Part shown: positions 15,921 to 24,898 of the stretch, piece by piece
How positions within the stretch are numbered: position 1 is the first letter of the stretch
Layout: each line of letters starts with the position of its first letter
Assembly (NCBI GenBank): GCA_016782865.1
Contig: JADHXR010000020.1
Span: forward strand, 1 to 62,568
Origin: Phycisphaerae bacterium
GTDB taxonomy: Bacteria > Planctomycetota > Phycisphaerae > Sedimentisphaerales > Anaerobacaceae
Length of the DNA stretch: 62,568 nt
Reading direction: 5' to 3'
The notes under the pieces: model-generated
The model's input: the letters and a program-made list of their open reading frames with translations, nothing else
Database searches by the model: none
What the model was told of the DNA's origin: nothing
Translations under genes and position numbers: made by a program

Positions 15921-18398
15921 TTATCGATTTTCCACAGCTTCTGCTTGTGGCAGTCTAGCTCGCCACTCTTCGGCCTTTTCCGGCTTGTTCCAGGCTTCGT
16001 AGAGATCGATGAGGTTGTTTAGTGACTCGATTGTATGTGGGTGGGTGTCACCGAGCTTGAGGCGGCGGCCACTAAGGGCTTCGAGAAGGAGTGGTTCTGC
16101 TTTTTCGTGATCACCTTGCTCTTTGTAGAGAACAGCAAGGTCGTTCTTGGTTTCCAGGGTGTCCGGATGATCGTCTCCTAACTCACGCTGCCTGCCCTTC
16201 AATGCCTCATCAAATAATATCTTGGCTTGGTCGTATTGCTTCTGCCTTGTGTGTAGCACGGCACGGCCATTCTCCAAGAGTAGTGTTAGTGGGTGATCCT
16301 CGCGCAGTCGTCGACGAGCTATTGGCAGCGCCTCGTTGAATATGGTCTGTGTCTCTTCGTGGCGGTCTTGAGCCGTATACAGGCGTGCAAGACCGCACAT
16401 GGTGTGCAGCGTGTGTAGGTGCTCATCACCCCGCGCCAGGCGCTGCGTCTCCAATGTCTTGACAAGCAGCGCTTCTGCTTTGCCGTACTGGCTTTGTTCT
16501 ATATATACATTGCCCAGGTGATATGCGTACTGGAGTTCCCACCACTTGCCAAACTCCTCAGTCCACTCGGCATTTTCCAGCATCTCCACAAAAATCCGCT
16601 CTGCTTCTTCGTACCGGCCCTGACGCCAGTACACAGCGGCAAGGTTGCACTCGACATAGGGAAGACGAAGAACATTCTCCTCCCCCAGCTCACGCCTGTC
16701 CGTCTGTAGTATCTTGTCGAACAACGACTCTGCTTCCTTGTACCTGCCCAGGTGGTAGAGCGCCACGGCAACGCTGTTCATGGCAATCGCCTGCTGTTCC
16801 ACAGTATGTACGCGTTGCCCGATTTGGACATTCTTTCTACACAGGCGCTCCATATCGTGATACCGACCTTGGATCCCGTAAACCATAGCAAGCTTACCCT
16901 GTGCCTCCAGTGTCACCGCATGCTCCTGGCCATGGTGCTGCCGATAGATTCGGATCGCATTCAGTATGTGTGGCTCAGCCCTTGTTGACTCATTAAGGAG
17001 CCAGTACATCCAGCCCAGCTTCTCGCGGATCCTTGCCTCAATGAGCGGCTTGTCATTGAACTTGCCCTCAAGGTTCTTAGATGCGGCATCGAGAAGATAA
17101 CTGACGGTTGCTTCACCGGCCCTGGCATCGCGCACCGAACCCAGAACATCATTCTCGAGGAAGTCAGCGATGAGCTGGGTTTCGGCATGGCGTCGCTCGG
17201 CCTTGATAGCAAATATTGCGATGCCCACTACACCAGCAATGAGCACAATTAGTACCGCTGCAATGCCGCCTACCAACGCTCGGTTCCTTCGGACAAGTTT
17301 TCCTAGCCGGTACACGGTGCTCGGCGGCCCAGCCAGCAGCGGAGCGCCCTTTAAGTAGTTCTCGATATCATCGGCAAACTCGGAGGCCGAACGATAACGT
17401 TCAGCGCGTTCCTTACGCATCGCTTTAAGAGGAATCCATTCAAGCTCTTTATGTAGCTTTTTAGCAAGCGCTGCTATATCCGTCTGGCGGCTCTGTGCGA
17501 CCTTTATAGCATCCTCACCCAGATTTGTCAGGCGTGTGCTCGGCGTCTTGGGGTCTGTCTCTCGAATAATCTGCCGGATACGGTCTATGCCGCCTGCACG
17601 AAGTGTATCGGAATCGAAAGGTAGAGCACCTGTCAGAAGTACATAGAGAAGCACTCCTAAGGAGTAGATGTCCGAGCGGGTGTCGATGTCCACATTGGCC
17701 ATATCCGCCTGCTCAGGGCTCATGTACTCAGGTGTGCCGAACAACTGGCCCTGCTCGGTAACAAGCGTTCGCTCAGTCAATGGCTGGGCAAGGGCCTTGA
17801 CTACCCCGAAGTCGATAATCTTAGGTACCGCCTGGTCATCCTGTAATGAGACCAGGATATTGGACGGCTTGATATCCCGGTGGATAATACCTTTCTGATG
17901 GGCATGATGGACGGCGAGACAGACTTGCCGGAATAGATTCAGCCGGTCTTCAATAGTCAGCTTGTGGCGGTCGCAATGCTCGGTAATGGATAGGCCCTTG
18001 ACATGTTCCATCACGAAATAGGGCCGACCAGCCTCTGTCGTCCCGGCATCGTGGACATGAGCAATATTGGGATGGTCCAGTAGGGCCAAGGCCTGCCTTT
18101 CTGCCTCGAAGCGGGCAATGACACGATTGGAATCCATACCCGGCTTAATTACTTTTAGGGCCACCTGGCGTCTGATGGGCTGCTTTTGCTCGGCCAGATA
18201 GACAATCCCCATTCCCCCTTCACCTAAGACACTCAGTAGCTTGTACCGGCCAATACGACCCCCCAATCCCACTGCAGACGGCGCTGAAGAGGCCGTTCGG
18301 TCGCTCTGCTCGCTGGCACTCGATTCTTCCAGGCCGATAGCCGTAAGAAGTCGTTTCAACTGCTCCGGCCTTGCGCCAAATGTCGATTTCTTGCTCAT
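15921..18398 (-). CDS. membrane Ser/Thr protein kinase with C-terminal TPR repeats
   Basis: An 825-residue Hanks-type kinase. The glycine loop is GEGGMGIVYLAE near residue 60, the ATP-binding Lys sits in VALKVIKPG near 82, the catalytic loop is HRDIKPSN near 173, DFG is at 196-198 and the P+1 region is GTPEYMSPEQ. A single membrane helix lies at about 374-398 (ALVGGIAAVLIVLIAGVVGI). The extracytoplasmic part is a long array of tetratricopeptide repeats (for example ALYHLGRYKEAESLFDKIL and LAVLYKEQGDHEKAEPLLLEA), typical of planctomycete kinases. It lies 17 bases after the sigma-factor-like gene on the same strand, so the two are very probably one operon. The kinase may phosphorylate the sigma factor in response to a protein or ligand bound by the TPR domain. 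Confidence 0.93.
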   Translation of the reverse strand: MSKKSTFGARPEQLKRLLTAIGLEESSASEQSDRTASSAPSAVGLGGRIGRYKLLSVLGEGGMGIVYLAEQKQPIRRQVALKVIKPGMDSNRVIARFEAERQALALLDHPNIAHVHDAGTTEAGRPYFVMEHVKGLSITEHCDRHKLTIEDRLNLFRQVCLAVHHAHQKGIIHRDIKPSNILVSLQDDQAVPKIIDFGVVKALAQPLTERTLVTEQGQLFGTPEYMSPEQADMANVDIDTRSDIYSLGVLLYVLLTGALPFDSDTLRAGGIDRIRQIIRETDPKTPSTRLTNLGEDAIKVAQSRQTDIAALAKKLHKELEWIPLKAMRKERAERYRSASEFADDIENYLKGAPLLAGPPSTVYRLGKLVRRNRALVGGIAAVLIVLIAGVVGIAIFAIKAERRHAETQLIADFLENDVLGSVRDARAGEATVSYLLDAASKNLEGKFNDKPLIEARIREKLGWMYWLLNESTRAEPHILNAIRIYRQHHGQEHAVTLEAQGKLAMVYGIQGRYHDMERLCRKNVQIGQRVHTVEQQAIAMNSVAVALYHLGRYKEAESLFDKILQTDRRELGEENVLRLPYVECNLAAVYWRQGRYEEAERIFVEMLENAEWTEEFGKWWELQYAYHLGNVYIEQSQYGKAEALLVKTLETQRLARGDEHLHTLHTMCGLARLYTAQDRHEETQTIFNEALPIARRRLREDHPLTLLLENGRAVLHTRQKQYDQAKILFDEALKGRQRELGDDHPDTLETKNDLAVLYKEQGDHEKAEPLLLEALSGRRLKLGDTHPHTIESLNNLIDLYEAWNKPEKAEEWRARLPQAEAVENR

Positions 18399-18415
18399 GA
18401 TTATATATCCACGAA

Positions 18416-19231
18416 TTATTTGAAATCCTGCGCGCTTTTTGAGAAAAATTGCACAATCTCAGCAAATTCTTCGTGAATTTCATCGTCTGATGTCGCCGTA
18501 TTGCGAAGGTACTGCTTCAGGGCTTTCTGCAGGCGCCTCTTGACGGTCGTGACCATGTTCGCGGCCTTCTTCTGATCGTCAATACCGTATTTCTCACAAA
18601 GATCTGCAAAAGAAGGAGGCGAAGTATCTCTTAGGATGGGTTGCACGACCTTGTCTTGAAAAACCCGCCAGTGAGCCTCCAAGTCATCCTCAAGGCACCT
18701 GGCCTCTACCTCTGAAAAGACCTGATCCAACATCGATACTGTCCAGGCGTAGTTGTAAGAATCCTCCGGATCCAACTCTGAGACAGCTTCAGGCAAAGCG
18801 GGTGGACTGATGATATCGAAGGAAACGAGCTTGCCTTTGGGAGTGCGTTTCTGGGCGGTCTGCCTGCGTTTCTCATTCAGCAGGTATTGATCCAGAGCGT
18901 GCAGCAAAAACGTTCGAAAACGGCCTTTGGATTGATCGGCGCGTTGAACGAGGTCCTTGTTCAAGACTACTTCGTGGAAAAAACCCTGAGTCAGGTCTTT
19001 GGCCTCTTCGTTGCCGTTTCCTTTGTGGCGTAAATAACAGTAAACGGGCTTCCAGTACCTATCGAGCAACAAGCCGATCAATGCCCGGTCCTTATCGTCA
19101 TCCGATTGGATATGCTCGACCAAGGACCAATGCGTGGTCAGAAACGCCTCCCGTACGCCTCCCATATCTGTTTGATCGTGGTATCCGGCCACCTTGGCAT
19201 CCTCAGAATCCGCTACCAGCTCTTTTTCCAT
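18416..19231 (-). CDS. ECF-like sigma factor paired with Ser/Thr kinase
   Basis: A 271-residue protein with sigma-70 region 2 features (LIGLLLDRYWKPVYCYLRH, then EAKDLTQGFFHEVV and the -10-reading segment GRFRTFLLHALDQYLLNEKRR). A long linker is followed by a weak region-4-like HTH (FADLCEKYGIDDQKKAANMVTTVKRRLQKALKQYL) near residues 205-245. This is the kinase-linked ECF type described for planctomycetes, in which no anti-sigma factor is present and a Ser/Thr kinase gene follows. That the kinase gene follows here after 17 bases supports the assignment. It diverges from the PD40 gene at 19418, which could be one of its targets. The promoter specificity is unknown. Confidence 0.85.
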   Translation of the reverse strand: MEKELVADSEDAKVAGYHDQTDMGGVREAFLTTHWSLVEHIQSDDDKDRALIGLLLDRYWKPVYCYLRHKGNGNEEAKDLTQGFFHEVVLNKDLVQRADQSKGRFRTFLLHALDQYLLNEKRRQTAQKRTPKGKLVSFDIISPPALPEAVSELDPEDSYNYAWTVSMLDQVFSEVEARCLEDDLEAHWRVFQDKVVQPILRDTSPPSFADLCEKYGIDDQKKAANMVTTVKRRLQKALKQYLRNTATSDDEIHEEFAEIVQFFSKSAQDFK

Positions 19232-19417
19232 CCACTATAGACAGTAAATAGCGAATGGTCAAGTACTTACATTTTAGAGGGAAGCCACAAGCCAAGATTC
19301 TTCACTTTTTTTTCAGAATCTGCGCAGAACTTGAGATTTTTGGTGGATATTACAGGGATCGCGGCGTGAATCGGAAAACGCCGGGCAAATATCAACCTTT
19401 ATTGAAGGGGCAGAAGA

Positions 19418-21070
19418 ATGAAACGGTTGAATGGTTACAGAATGAGGTATGTGTTAGTTGGAGTTGTGGCCGCTATGATGCTTATCGGCGGGCGGGCGAA
19501 CGCAGTGATCATCATGAGCGAACCGACAAATGTTGGGCCGGTGATCAATGATGCTTATGATGTACAGGAGTCTGACTTCTCACATGATGGGCTGCAGTTG
19601 TACTTTGCACTGTGGAACCGGCCTGACGGATTTGGCAGTGGCGACATATACATGGCCGAGCGAGAAACGCTCAGTAGTCCCCGGCAAGAGCCTGTCAATC
19701 TTGGGCCAAACGTCAACAGTTCAGCAGGCGAGATCGAACCGAGTATCTCATCCGACGGCCTGGAGCTTTATTTCGGGTCCTGGGATGACTGGTTTATACG
19801 TGTGTGCAAACGCTTGTCCAGGGACGACTCATGGAGCACCCCGGTAAAGGTGGAGTCGACGATTGGCTATGACGCTTATGGCCCTGATATCTCGGCCGAT
19901 GGTCTTTCGCTATACTTTGCCTCCAGGAGGGGCGGCGGGCATGGTGGGCACGATATCTGGGTGGCGAGGCGGGCCACGACAATCGACCCCTGGACAGAAC
20001 CGGTGAATCTTGGGCCTAATGTGAACAGTGGCGCTACCGATTGGTCTCCAAGTATCTCTGACGACGGGCTAACACTCGTCTTTAGCCGAGGATTACAGAG
20101 CATTTGGGCAACGACGCGAAAATCAATCGAAGATGACTGGGGGGCCGCTGTGCAACTGGGGATCAACGGTCCTGGCAATTCCTTTAGCCCGGCGCTCTCG
20201 CCCGACAGTTCCACATTATACTTCCAAGCCGTTAGCGGCTGGGGTGGATTCGGAGAAAACGACTTCTGGCAGGTGAAGTTCATTCCAATCGTTGACTTTA
20301 ACAGCGATGGAATCGTTGACATCACCGATCTGGCAGTACTAATCGAACATTGGGGGGAGGAAGATCTGTCATTTGACATTGGTCCTTTGCCTTTGGGCGA
20401 TGGTATGGTAGATCAGGCGGACTTAGAGGTTCTAATGAACCACTGGGAGCAAGAAGTTCTACCGCCTGATTTAATTGCATATTGGAAGCTGGATGAGATG
20501 GAAGGCGATATAGCCTATGACAGTGCCAGAACAAATGACGCGGCTGTACTCGGAGGGGCTGCATGGCTACCGAAAGGCGGTATGGTCGACGGCGCAATTG
20601 CATTCGATGGGATTGATGATTACATTGATGCACCCTTTGTCTTGAATCCAGCGGACGGAGCATTCAGCGTCTTAGCCTGGATCAAAGGAGGCGCCCCAGG
20701 CCAAGTGATCGTATCTCAGACAAACGGCACTGTTGACTGTGACAGCATATGGCTCTGCGCTGATCCCACAGACGGCAGACTCATGACCGGATTACTGCCT
20801 CCTCCGGGCCGGTCTCAACCAATGCCGCTGGGGTCAGAACATGTCATCACTGATGGCCAGTGGCATCATGTCGGCTTTGTGTGGGATGGTTCGTACAGGC
20901 ATTTATACGTTGACGGAACTGAGGTAGCCAAAGACGCTGCAACATTGTCTGACTTGGAAAGTGCAGACGGCGGCCTGCATTTTGGCGCCGGCAGTACTCT
21001 CACTCCAGGCACCTTCTTTTCCGGTTTGATCGATGACGTTCGCATCTACAACCGAGCTGTAAGCCCGTAG
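19418..21070 (+). CDS. secreted PD40 beta-propeller protein with dockerin-like segment and LamG domain (paralogue 1)
   Basis: A 550-residue exported protein. A signal peptide (YVLVGVVAAMMLIGGRANA) is followed by about five PD40/WD40-like repeats of the form EPVNLGPNVNSSAGEIEPSI-SSDGLELYF (about 28-290). A dockerin-like pair of EF-hand loops follows (DFNSDGIVDITDLAVL and GDGMVDQADLEVL, about 292-350), and then a concanavalin-like LamG domain (about 355-550; LIAYWKLDE, GQWHHVGFVWDGSYRHLYVDG, GLIDDVRIYNRA). It is the first of three tandem paralogues sharing the leader NGYRMR-x-VL-x-GVVAA. Anchoring to glycans or a cell-surface scaffold is inferred. The upstream sequence GGGGCAGAAG recurs before the second paralogue. 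Confidence 0.88.
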   Translation: MKRLNGYRMRYVLVGVVAAMMLIGGRANAVIIMSEPTNVGPVINDAYDVQESDFSHDGLQLYFALWNRPDGFGSGDIYMAERETLSSPRQEPVNLGPNVNSSAGEIEPSISSDGLELYFGSWDDWFIRVCKRLSRDDSWSTPVKVESTIGYDAYGPDISADGLSLYFASRRGGGHGGHDIWVARRATTIDPWTEPVNLGPNVNSGATDWSPSISDDGLTLVFSRGLQSIWATTRKSIEDDWGAAVQLGINGPGNSFSPALSPDSSTLYFQAVSGWGGFGENDFWQVKFIPIVDFNSDGIVDITDLAVLIEHWGEEDLSFDIGPLPLGDGMVDQADLEVLMNHWEQEVLPPDLIAYWKLDEMEGDIAYDSARTNDAAVLGGAAWLPKGGMVDGAIAFDGIDDYIDAPFVLNPADGAFSVLAWIKGGAPGQVIVSQTNGTVDCDSIWLCADPTDGRLMTGLLPPPGRSQPMPLGSEHVITDGQWHHVGFVWDGSYRHLYVDGTEVAKDAATLSDLESADGGLHFGAGSTLTPGTFFSGLIDDVRIYNRAVSP

Positions 21071-21124
21071 GAAATCACAGTGTTTATTCAATAAGCCCTT
21101 CAGGGGCAGAAAGTGAGGTGTCGT

Positions 21125-22237
21125 ATGTATTGGTTAAATGATTACAGAATGAGATTGATGTTAGTTGGAGTTGTGGCCGCTATTGTTCTTGGCGGCGGGT
21201 CTGCGAAGGCAGATTTCACCTTCGGCGAACCTACGAACCTTGGGCCAACTGTCAACAGTTCGTCTGACGAGGGATCGCCGAGTATCTCGGCAGATAGTTT
21301 AGAGATATTCTTCGATTCAAGTGGCACTGGTTCAGGTGGTTATGACTTATGGGTATCGACGCGACAAACGTCAGAACGAATACCAGAGGGTTACTGGGGT
21401 ACACCAATAAATCTTGAGCCACCTATCAACACGCCCTTCTATGATCATCACCCCAGTATCTCGCTCGATGGACTAACGCTCTACTTTACTTCCGATCGCC
21501 CCGGAGGAGGATATGGAGATCGAGACCTCTGGGCGACAACACGGTCTGCGACAGGTGAGCCTTGGTCAGAGCCAGTGAATCTTGGGCCAACGGTTAACAG
21601 TTCGTCGAGAGAATCTGCCCCGAGCATCTCAGCCGACGGTCTGGAGCTTTTCTTCACTTCCAACCGATCCGGTGGGCAAGGTGATGTCGACATATGGGTA
21701 ACGACCCGGGCAACTACCTCCAACCCTTGGGCCGAACCGGTGAATCTTGGACAAGGGCTGAACAGCTCGTCAAAGGATGGAGCACCGGACATTTCTGCCG
21801 ATGGTCTGATGCTTTTTTTCAACTCTCAGAAATCCGGAACATACGGTTCGAGCGATATATGGTTTTCAAAGCGAGCAACAGTAAAAGATGACTGGGACAT
21901 GCCAGCACATCTCGGGCCACCGGTTAACACCACTGCGAGAGATTCCGGCCCAAGCGTCTCAGCCGACGGTTCCATCCTCTATTTTCATTCAGACCGCGCC
22001 GGTGGGCTTGGTGTCGACCTATGGCAGGTGTCCATCATCCCCATCGTGGACCTTAATGCTGACGGAATTGTCGATTCTGCTGACATGTGCATCATGGTTG
22101 ACTACTGGGGTACAGATGAGCCGTTGTGCGATATTGGCCCGATGCCCTGGGGTGATGGCATCGTCGATGTCGAAGACCTTATCGTCCTTGCGGAACATTT
22201 GTTCGAGGAAGTCCCACCGGTTGAATCGGTTAGATAG
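21125..22237 (+). CDS. secreted PD40 beta-propeller protein with dockerin-like segment, no LamG (paralogue 2)
   Basis: A 370-residue paralogue of the preceding gene, starting at the ATG at 21125, which is preceded by GAGGTG; a GTG four codons upstream is less likely. A signal peptide (LMLVGVVAAIVLGGGSAKA) precedes five PD40 repeats (for example EPTNLGPTVNSSSDEGSPSI and DLWVTTRA-type strands), ending with a dockerin-like pair (DLNADGIVDSADMCIMVDYW and WGDGIVDVEDLIVLAEHLF). It lacks the LamG domain present in paralogues 1 and 3 and stops about ten residues after the second loop (VPPVESVR). The shared leader and repeat pattern show tandem duplication. No enzymatic motif is visible. Confidence 0.87.
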   Translation: MYWLNDYRMRLMLVGVVAAIVLGGGSAKADFTFGEPTNLGPTVNSSSDEGSPSISADSLEIFFDSSGTGSGGYDLWVSTRQTSERIPEGYWGTPINLEPPINTPFYDHHPSISLDGLTLYFTSDRPGGGYGDRDLWATTRSATGEPWSEPVNLGPTVNSSSRESAPSISADGLELFFTSNRSGGQGDVDIWVTTRATTSNPWAEPVNLGQGLNSSSKDGAPDISADGLMLFFNSQKSGTYGSSDIWFSKRATVKDDWDMPAHLGPPVNTTARDSGPSVSADGSILYFHSDRAGGLGVDLWQVSIIPIVDLNADGIVDSADMCIMVDYWGTDEPLCDIGPMPWGDGIVDVEDLIVLAEHLFEEVPPVESVR

Positions 22238-22420
22238 AACGCACATAAAGACTAAAAGGACAATGTCGCATAGAAGTCTTCATCTGTCATGTCGAGCCCG
22301 TTCGGCCTTGCTCAGGACAGGCTCCGTCGAGACATCTGGTCACATATGGAGCGAGTTTTACAATCGCAACCAGATTCCTCCACTTCGGTCGGAATGACAA
22401 AAAAGAAAGGAAGATGTCAC

Positions 22421-24100
22421 ATGAAATGGCAAAATGGTTACAGAATGAGAATAGTGTTAATTGGAGTTGTGGCCGCTGTTGTGCTTGGCGGCGGAAATGC
22501 GAAGGCAGACTTCACCTTCGGCGAGCCCACGAATCTGGGGACAACGGTCAATAGTTCGGCTGACGAAGGTAGCCTGAGCGTGTCAGCCAGTTGCTTGGAA
22601 TCGTACTTCGCCTCCTACAACAAACCCGGAGGCCATGGCCATTACGACATATGGGTAACCAAGCGAAAAACAATAGATGAAGACTGGGGCAGCCCGGTAA
22701 ATCTTGGGCCAACGATCAACAGTCCTTCTCGCGAGATTGCTCCTGAGATCTCGTCCGACGGTCTGACACTTTACTTCCACTCGGATCGACCCGGTGGATA
22801 TGGGGATCGGGATATTTGGATGACGAGACGTGCTTCAATGAGTGACCATTGGCGCGAACCTGAAAATCTTGGCCCAATCGTAAATAGTCCGTATGATGAA
22901 GCACACCCAAGTATCTCGTCTGATGGCCTCTCGCTCTACTTCAATTCAGATGGTCGTCCCGGCGGGTACGGCGAAGCAGACCTATGGGTCGCGACAAGGC
23001 TGACGACAGAGGATCCTTGGTCTCCGCCGGTCCACCTCGGGCCAATGGTAAACAGTTCTCATAGCGAGTTCAATCCGGAAATCTCGGCCGATGGCTTGGC
23101 GCTTTTCTTTGTTTCGAATCGCCCAGGTGGATTCGGCGGTCAGGACCTGTGGGTGACAATACGGGCGACAGAAAACGATGACTGGGACACTCCGTTGAAT
23201 CTTGGGCCAATGGTCAATAATTCGAGTGGCGACGGCGGGCCAGCTCTCTACGAGGACGGATTTACCTTGTACTTTAACTCCGATCGCACCGGCGGAATGG
23301 GCGGCAAAGACATATGGCAGGCCCCCATCATCCCCATCGTTGACATCAATGGCGACGGAATCGTTGACAGTGCAGATATGTGTATTATGGTTGACCACTG
23401 GGGCACAGATGAGCCGCTCTGTGATATTGGCCCAATGCCCTAGGGGGATGGCATCGTCGATGTTGAGGACCTGGTTGTCCTTTCCGAGCATTTGTTTGAG
23501 GAAGTAAGTGATCCCACACTGGTAGCTCACTGGCCGTTGGATGAAGCACAGGGAGTTACAGCCTACAACAACGCCTCGGATCGTGATGGCACCTTAATGG
23601 GCGGCCCCGTTTGGCAACCTGACGGCGGTGTGGTGGCTGGAGCACTTCTACTCGACGGTGTGGATGACTACGTCAGTACTGACCCTGTCTTTAATCCGGC
23701 AGATGGCAAGTTCAGTGTAGTCGCCTGGATCAAGGGTGGTGCTCCCGGCCAAGCCATTTTGTCGCAGGCCGATGGTGCGAATTGGCTGCGTACCGATTTC
23801 GTAGAAGGCAAGCTGATGACGGAGCTTACGAACTCCGGTCGGTCCTCTGTCGGCCCGGTGCTCTCACAGGCAAACATCACCGACGGTAACTGGCACCGTA
23901 TAGGCTTCGTCTGGGATGGCTCGTACAGATATCTATACGTTGACGGAGCGGAGGTAGCTAACGACGCCGCACCATTGTCCGACTTGGAAAGTGCAGAGGG
24001 CGGACTATACTTTGGCGCCGGCAGCACTCTCGCCCCCGGCACCTTCTTCTGGGGCATGATCGACGACATCCGTATCTATGATCGAGTGGTAGCGCCGTAG
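22421..24100 (+). pseudogene. third PD40-dockerin-LamG paralogue interrupted by an in-frame TAG
   Basis: From the ATG at 22421 (ribosome site AAGGAAG) the reading frame encodes a leader (IVLIGVVAAVVLGGGNAKA), five PD40 repeats and the first dockerin-like loop. It then hits TAG at 23441-23443 after 340 residues. The same frame stays open to 24100 and encodes the expected second loop (GDGIVDVEDLVVLSEHLF) and a full LamG domain (LVAHWPLDE to GMIDDIRIYDRV) like paralogue 1. In paralogue 2 the same position is TGG (MPWGDG), so a single G-to-A change explains the stop. Without it the protein would be about 559 residues, close to 550 in paralogue 1. The sequence upstream (22290-22332) is a dispersed repeat. 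Truncated expression, a recent mutation or a base error are all possible. Confidence 0.9.
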
Positions 24101-24333
24101 AGGCAGTGGTTAGTGGATAGTGGTTGGCGGTTAGTGAAAAGAATTCTCGTAGAATTGTCTTCGAAGAGAATTCTTCTGGCTGCTCAAGGTCAATATGGTA
24201 AGATTCTTAATGTCGTACGGAGTAAATTGTGTTTAGGAGAGTATTTTAAGTTTTTGCAGAACGACACATGGGAATTTAGGGGGATCTGCTGTGACATCAC
24301 CGAAGATATAATTGAAAATGGAGTACGTGAAGC

Positions 24334-24780
24334 ATGATGAATCGAATTCTTATTGTGGCAATAGCCTCCTTTGTGGCGGGCTGTCAACATCCTGTTTTGA
24401 ACCGTGAGACCATCTCGACCGCCAAGGCACCCGCTGCCATCGGTCCCTATTCCCAGGCCGTCAGGGTCGGTAACAGGCTCTATCTTTCGGGCCAAATCGG
24501 CACCGATTCCGCAACGGGGCAGATGGTAGCCGGTGGCATTGAGCCGCAAACTCACCAGGCCTTGAAGAACCTGAGTGCGGTGTTAGAGTCGGCGGGATTC
24601 AGTTTTGATGATGTAGTTCAGGCGCAGGTGTTCCTGGCGGATTTGGATGATTATGCCACCATGAATGCGGTGTATAAGACCTATTTTGACGAATCCTTCC
24701 CTGCTCGTGCCGCAGTCCAGGTTGCCCGGCTTCCCCGGGATGCGCGAGTAGAAATCATGATGGTCGCGGTGAAGAAGTGA
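24334..24780 (+). CDS. RidA/YjgF-family protein with lipoprotein signal
   Basis: A 148-residue protein. A short leader ends in the lipobox VAGC (Cys near residue 17), followed by a complete RidA domain: APAAIGPYSQAV near residues 31-43, LYLSGQIGTD near 50, VQAQVFLADLDDYATMN near 92 and FPARAAVQVARLPRDARVEI near 121-140. The Arg of PAR is the residue that in RidA contacts imine/enamine substrates. RidA proteins normally sit in the cytoplasm and hydrolyse reactive 2-aminoacrylate-type intermediates. A lipoprotein form would act outside the cytoplasm, so its substrate may differ. It stands alone, followed by a convergent minus-strand gene. Confidence 0.9.
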   Translation: MMNRILIVAIASFVAGCQHPVLNRETISTAKAPAAIGPYSQAVRVGNRLYLSGQIGTDSATGQMVAGGIEPQTHQALKNLSAVLESAGFSFDDVVQAQVFLADLDDYATMNAVYKTYFDESFPARAAVQVARLPRDARVEIMMVAVKK

Positions 24781-24898
24781 TATGACATGTATAAGCGCCG
24801 TTGGACTTGGAGAAGCTACCTCCTTCAGGCGGTAGTCGTCTACTTCACCCCGTCGCTCTACCATCGGCACACACTAGCTTACTCTGTCATATAAAGGA

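Noticed and set aside
23441-23443. General recoding of TAG in this organism
   Set aside because: Several intact genes here end in TAG (for example at 21070 and 24100), so TAG is an ordinary stop codon.
24113-24337. A 74-codon plus-strand frame before the RidA-like gene
   Set aside because: Starts in repeat-like GTGGTTAGTGGATAGTGG sequence, has no ribosome site and no recognisable feature.
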